In this document: positions 13,615-16,144 of the stretch, piece by piece | Layout: each line of letters starts with the position of its first letter | Numbering within the stretch: position 1 is the first letter of the stretch | Origin: an uncultured Opitutia bacterium | GTDB taxonomy: Bacteria > Verrucomicrobiota > Verrucomicrobiia > Opitutales > UBA953 | Assembly (NCBI GenBank): GCA_903895475.1 | Contig: CAITUF010000022.1 | Location: forward strand, 1 to 16,144 | Length of the DNA stretch: 16,144 bases | Direction of reading: 5' to 3' | Notes under the pieces: generated by a model | Database searches by the model: none | Seen by the model: the letters and a program-made list of their open reading frames with translations, nothing else | Told to the model about the DNA's origin: nothing | Translations under genes and position numbers: made by a program

Positions 13615-13620
13615 GTCGCC

Positions 13621-14211
13621 ATGCCCGCCTCCTTTGGCATTCTTGGCGGAACCTTCGACCCACCACACGCCGGCCATGTCGCTGCGGCGGTGGCGGCTTG
13701 GCGTCAGCTCGGCTTAGATGAAGTGAAGGTCATTCCAGCGGGCCTAGCCCCCTTGCGCGCGGTACCGCCGTTAGCCTCCTCCGAGCATCGCCTCGCCATG
13801 GCTAAGCTCGCCTTCGCCCCCTGTGCGTGGGCCCGCGTCGACGACCGGGAAGTCCGCCGGTCGGGTATCTGCTGGTCGGTCGATACCGCCCGCGACCTTG
13901 CAGCTGAGTTTCCGGAGTCCCGCCGGGTTTGGATCATCGGCGCCGACCAGTTGGCGCGCCTCGATCGCTGGAAGGAAATCGATACCCTGGGGCGCCTCGT
14001 TGAGTTTGCCGTTCTTTCTCGCGATGGGTTGCCAGTGGCCGCGCCGGCTAGCATTGCGGGCTTTATCCGTCTAACCGTGCTCAAGGAGTCCCCTGTGCGC
14101 GTCTCCTCAACTGCGCTTCGGGCTGCGTTGGCGGCGGGCGAACCAGCCGGAAACGGCTTGCCCAATGCGGTCCGCGCCTACATCGAAGAACACTCACTCT
14201 ACAAATCCTGA
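13621..14211 (+). CDS. nadD: Nicotinate-mononucleotide adenylyltransferase
   Basis: A 196-residue nucleotidyltransferase that adenylates nicotinate mononucleotide to deamido-NAD in NAD synthesis. GGTFDPPHAGH (9-19) carries the H-x-G-H ATP motif (H16, H19). WSVDTARDL, WIIGADQLARLDRWKEID (104-121) and the C-terminal VRVSSTALRAALAAGEP, an S-S-T-x-x-R motif, follow in order, ending LPNAVRAYIEEHSLY. One departure: the usual PPHK after the second strand reads PLRA here, so a substrate-loop lysine is missing. Two bases separate its stop from rsfS, a widespread gene pair, so they form an operon. Confidence 0.95.
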   Translation: MPASFGILGGTFDPPHAGHVAAAVAAWRQLGLDEVKVIPAGLAPLRAVPPLASSEHRLAMAKLAFAPCAWARVDDREVRRSGICWSVDTARDLAAEFPESRRVWIIGADQLARLDRWKEIDTLGRLVEFAVLSRDGLPVAAPASIAGFIRLTVLKESPVRVSSTALRAALAAGEPAGNGLPNAVRAYIEEHSLYKS

Positions 14212-14213
14212 CC

Positions 14214-14789
14214 ATGCCTGCCCCTAAGAAAAAGAAAACGCCGTTCAAGAAGCCTGCCGGCAAGTCGGCGGCTAAGCCTGCGGCTAAGTCGCGTGGCCCA
14301 GCGAAGTCGCGTGGCCCCGCAAAGGCCCGTGGTCCGGTGAAGCCGGTCCGTCGCCCAGTCGCGAAGGTCAAGGGCAGCAAGGCCAAGACGCGCTCGGAAA
14401 CTCCCAAGGTGCCCGTCGTGAAGGCTGTGCCGACCAAAGTCCCTTCGTTCGTCGTCGCCGTCGTGAAGGCCCTCGATGACAAGAAGGCCCTCGGCATCCG
14501 CGTCCTTGAGCTCGGTCAACTCTCCTCGGTCGCTGACTACATGGTCATCGCCACCGGTAACTCCGACCCGCATCTCCGCGCCTTGCGTATCGAGGTCGAG
14601 AAGGCCTTGGACGAGGTCGGTTCGCCGGCCCGTGCCAGCGAATCTCAGTCCGAAAGCGGTTGGACTGTGGTCGATGGCTTTAACGTCTTGGTGCATATCT
14701 TCCGGCCTGACGTTCGCGAAAGCTACAGCATGGAGTCCTTGTGGAAAGATGGTCTCGACGTGCCAGTTGCGGCGATCCTGAAGGCTTAA
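14214..14789 (+). CDS. rsfS: Ribosomal silencing factor RsfS with long basic N-terminal extension
   Basis: A 191-residue protein. Residues about 79-190 are the Iojap/RsfS domain: LSSVADYMVIATGNSDPHLRAL-type core, SGWTVVDGFNVLVHIF (148-163) and YSMESLWKDG. RsfS binds ribosomal protein L14 (uL14) on the large subunit and blocks subunit joining when nutrients are short. The usual length is about 105-130 residues. Here about 75 extra residues precede the domain and are almost entirely K, P, A, R, G and S, starting MPAPKKKKTPFKKPAGK, with three six-residue repeats (KSRGPA, KSRGPA, KARGPV). Such a histone-H1-like tail should bind RNA or DNA, perhaps rRNA. No Shine-Dalgarno sequence; translation is probably coupled to nadD two bases upstream. 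Confidence 0.93.
   Translation: MPAPKKKKTPFKKPAGKSAAKPAAKSRGPAKSRGPAKARGPVKPVRRPVAKVKGSKAKTRSETPKVPVVKAVPTKVPSFVVAVVKALDDKKALGIRVLELGQLSSVADYMVIATGNSDPHLRALRIEVEKALDEVGSPARASESQSESGWTVVDGFNVLVHIFRPDVRESYSMESLWKDGLDVPVAAILKA
14286..14339 (+). repeat. Three 18-nt tandem repeats encoding KSRGPA-type units in RsfS
   Basis: Units at 14286-14303, 14304-14321 and 14322-14339 are in frame and encode residues 25-42. The first two are nearly identical at the base level (AAGTCGCGTGGCCC core); the third has drifted. This fits recent in-frame expansion of the basic tail. Confidence 0.8.
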
Positions 14790-14812
14790 GACGCGAGTCT
14801 CAGGTAGCGATA

Positions 14813-14840
14813 GGACCCTAGTCTTTGGCTAGGGTTCTTT
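14813..14840 (+). terminator. Intrinsic terminator after nadD-rsfS
   Basis: ACCCTAG (14815-14821) pairs perfectly with CTAGGGT (14829-14835) around a seven-base loop, extendable by two more pairs (one G-U). The stem runs into TTCTTTGCTTTG. It lies 24 nt after the rsfS stop and is the clearest terminator in the window. Confidence 0.75.
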
Positions 14841-14902
14841 GCTTTGTGCCCTGTGAATTCTCTGGCTGAGCTAGCGGCACTTTGGGCCTAAAATCACCGG
14901 TT

Positions 14903-14979
14903 TGGTGGTAACGGGCAGAATTGAACTGCCGACCTAGGGCTTATGAGTCCCTCGCTCTAACCAACTGAGCTACGCTACC
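14903..14979 (-). tRNA. tRNA-Met (CAU), elongator
   Basis: A 77-nt cloverleaf on the minus strand including an encoded CCA (14905-14903). The acceptor arms GGTAGCG and CGTTACC pair with one G-U; the D arm is GCTC/GAGC with GG in the loop. The anticodon loop CTCATAA (14947-14941) gives CAU, and the T arm is GGCAG/CTGCC with loop TTCAATT. The G1-C72 pair rules out a standard initiator. The A4-U69 and G5-U68 acceptor pairs do not look like the lysidine tRNA-Ile, so elongator Met fits best. The anticodon stem has an unusual A31-G39 mismatch below three G-C pairs. Confidence 0.93.
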
Positions 14980-14994
14980 GTAAACCGGGTCGTG

Positions 14995-15023
14995 ATGTCA
15001 GTCGGAGAGGGGCAGTCCGTCAA
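14995..15023 (-). promoter_or_regulatory. Promoter for tRNA-Met
   Basis: TTGACG (15023-15018), a 17-nt spacer and TGACAT (15000-14995) on the minus strand stand 15 nt before the tRNA 5' end at 14979. It lies in the gap after the membrane protein gene. The -35 is good, the -10 moderate. Confidence 0.45.
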
Positions 15024-15037
15024 GCCGATTGCGTCCC

Positions 15038-15673
15038 TTAGCGGCTGGTATTGGCGAGGAACCAGAACATAAAAAGCCAAAAAACCGCACCTAGGCCTGC
15101 TAAAACGAGGCAGAGGCGGCTTTGGGCCTGGGAGATTTCGGCCAGACCCTCTTGGCTGATTTGGCGGCCCACCCGTTGGACTAACCACAGCGGGAGGCTA
15201 CAGCCGAGCAGCGTCGCGAAGATGAAAAGCGTATATTTAGAAGACGACGGGAGCGTGCCGACGGTCTTTTCCCAGAGCGGTACGACGACCGCGAAGAGCG
15301 GTGGGAAGAGGAACGTTGAGCCGCACCAGAGATACCCTTCGCGGACGTTGCGCTCCAGTGCTTCGCCCGCGGCAGACGCGGGCGATGATGCGGGTGTCGC
15401 GGGTGAATGGATAGTGCCCGCTGCCCCGGGGGGTGGGGGCGGCAGGTCTTGGTCCTCGCGCGCAGTGAATGGGCTAATCGGTGGGAGCAGCGAGCCACGG
15501 TTGAGACCGATTGTTCGGAAGTAATCTCGAATGGTCATCCACGATCCGCTGACTTCAATATTGTGCACTAAGCTGATTTCGCCGGCACGGAGCATTTCAC
15601 TGATACGTGCCAAGGCGAAGGGGCCGGTGACAGCACCTTTCCAGCGCAGGCGGAATTGGTCGGGCTTGGCCAT
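15038..15673 (-). CDS. GYF_2-like domain membrane protein with proline linker and three helices
   Basis: A 211-residue protein. Residues about 7-52 resemble a GYF_2 (DUF4339) domain: W11-K-G, TGPFALARISEMLRAGEIS and a W45 near the end. A proline/alanine/serine linker spans about 64-104, including six prolines in a row. Three membrane helices follow at about 117-133, 147-166 and 187-207, separated by a charged amphipathic segment (VGRQISQEGLAEISQAQSRL). GYF_2-plus-membrane layouts are frequent in Planctomycetes and Verrucomicrobia, with no assigned function. The soluble domain at the N-terminus would face the cytoplasm and could recruit a proline-rich partner. It starts three bases after the stop of the partial gene upstream, so the two are one operon. 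Confidence 0.85.
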   Translation of the reverse strand: MAKPDQFRLRWKGAVTGPFALARISEMLRAGEISLVHNIEVSGSWMTIRDYFRTIGLNRGSLLPPISPFTAREDQDLPPPPPGAAGTIHSPATPASSPASAAGEALERNVREGYLWCGSTFLFPPLFAVVVPLWEKTVGTLPSSSKYTLFIFATLLGCSLPLWLVQRVGRQISQEGLAEISQAQSRLCLVLAGLGAVFWLFMFWFLANTSR

Positions 15674-15676
15674 GGT

Positions 15677-16144
15677 TTAGAGGTCGCGTCCTTGGAGGAT
15701 GGATTCCCAGCCGCCGTCGGGCGGGGTGAGCCCGGCCGGGATGCCGGCCGCTTGGGCGGCTTCGGTGACGGTGCCAGAGAGGCGGAGGAGCGGCGAAAGG
15801 AGGGCGGGCTCGTTGACGCGAGTCAGGTTGCCCGTGGCATCAGCGCGGAAGAGCTGGGCGGGCTTGCCGTCGCTATCTAGGCCGTAGAGTGTCCCGTTCT
15901 TGAGTACTTCGCGTAGCGCCGGCTTGCCGTCGCGGCCCACGGTACCAACAAAAATCAGCTTCTTCGATTGCAGGTCGCCCAGCGTGCGGCGCCAGAAGCG
16001 CGCTTCCTCGGCGTATGTCGCCCCCGTCTGGCGCGTCAGGAACGCGCGGAGCTCTAGTTGTACGTCGGCCCACTTATCCTTAAAGAGGAAATCGTAAGGG
16101 CTCAGCGCATTTTGCGTGATGCGGCGCAGCTGGTCGGCGTCGCG
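15677..16144 (-). CDS. Hypothetical protein, N-terminus off window
   Basis: The frame is open from the right edge for 155 residues to a TAA at 15679-15677. The visible part begins RDADQLRRITQNALSPYDF, then is helical and charged through ARFWRRTLGDL. A short strand-rich section follows (KKLIFVGTVGRDGKPALREV, then LYGLDSDGKPAQLFRADATG), in which GRDGKPA and DSDGKPA form a repeated G-K-P-A turn. The C-terminus is LTPPDGGWESILQGRDL. I recognise no family, and no membrane helix is visible. It is immediately upstream of, and co-directional with, the GYF_2-like membrane protein. Confidence 0.75.
   Translation of the reverse strand, partial: RDADQLRRITQNALSPYDFLFKDKWADVQLELRAFLTRQTGATYAEEARFWRRTLGDLQSKKLIFVGTVGRDGKPALREVLKNGTLYGLDSDGKPAQLFRADATGNLTRVNEPALLSPLLRLSGTVTEAAQAAGIPAGLTPPDGGWESILQGRDL

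Noticed and set aside
14286..14339. Short repeats as a CRISPR-like array
   Set aside because: The units are contiguous 18-nt in-frame coding repeats without spacers.

Overview
The window reads as a piece of a chromosome from a Gram-negative bacterium of the Planctomycetes-Verrucomicrobia group, most likely Verrucomicrobiota (class Opitutae is my best guess). It is GC-rich and about 95 % coding. The placement rests on LpxI (lipid A synthesis, so an outer membrane), a secreted iduronate-2-sulfatase-like S1 sulfatase, a secreted EF-hand/redoxin/cytochrome c/copper-monooxygenase-like protein of a type common in Planctomycetes and Verrucomicrobia, and two proteins opening with a GYF_2-like domain. 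No insertion sequence, phage gene or CRISPR array is visible. This is core chromosome with lineage-specific small genes.

Layout. 1-2498 (minus): a two-gene unit of secreted proteins, a Pro/Gln-rich helical protein followed by the multidomain redox protein, which runs off the left edge. 2577-6374 (plus): sulfatase, a GYF_2-like protein of unknown function, and a histone-deacetylase-family amidohydrolase. 6371-9753 (minus): a TPR protein, a divergent PurA and a small unknown protein. 9803-12029 (minus): a tightly overlapped panB-gpsA-SET operon. 12095-12358 (plus): a small membrane protein. 12355-13538 (minus): lpxI overlapped with a small unknown gene. 13621-14789 (plus): nadD-rsfS, followed by a clear hairpin terminator. 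14903-14979 (minus): elongator tRNA-Met(CAU). 15038-16144 (minus): a GYF_2-like three-helix membrane protein behind a partial unknown gene that runs off the right edge.

How the genes relate. Most assigned genes are housekeeping: pantothenate (panB), phospholipid backbone (gpsA), lipid A (lpxI), NAD (nadD), ribosome silencing (rsfS) and purines (purA-like). The sulfatase and multidomain redox protein fit a secreted polysaccharide-degrading and redox lifestyle.

The most interesting non-gene signal is promoter geometry. At least six first-of-transcript genes, and possibly eight, carry a -10-like hexamer exactly 6-7 nt before the start codon. In most cases a TTG-type -35 box lies 16-17 nt further up, and there is no Shine-Dalgarno sequence. 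That predicts leaderless mRNAs, while the operon-internal gpsA has a perfect AAAGGAGG site. The geometry also selects start codons for panB (GTG, 12029) and the small membrane gene (ATG, 12095), whose divergent promoters share one palindromic -35 region. The main protein-level oddities are the divergent 515-residue PurA-like enzyme, the long histone-H1-like tail on RsfS, and the SET methyltransferase embedded in a metabolic operon. All functional statements come from reading motifs; no database search was possible.
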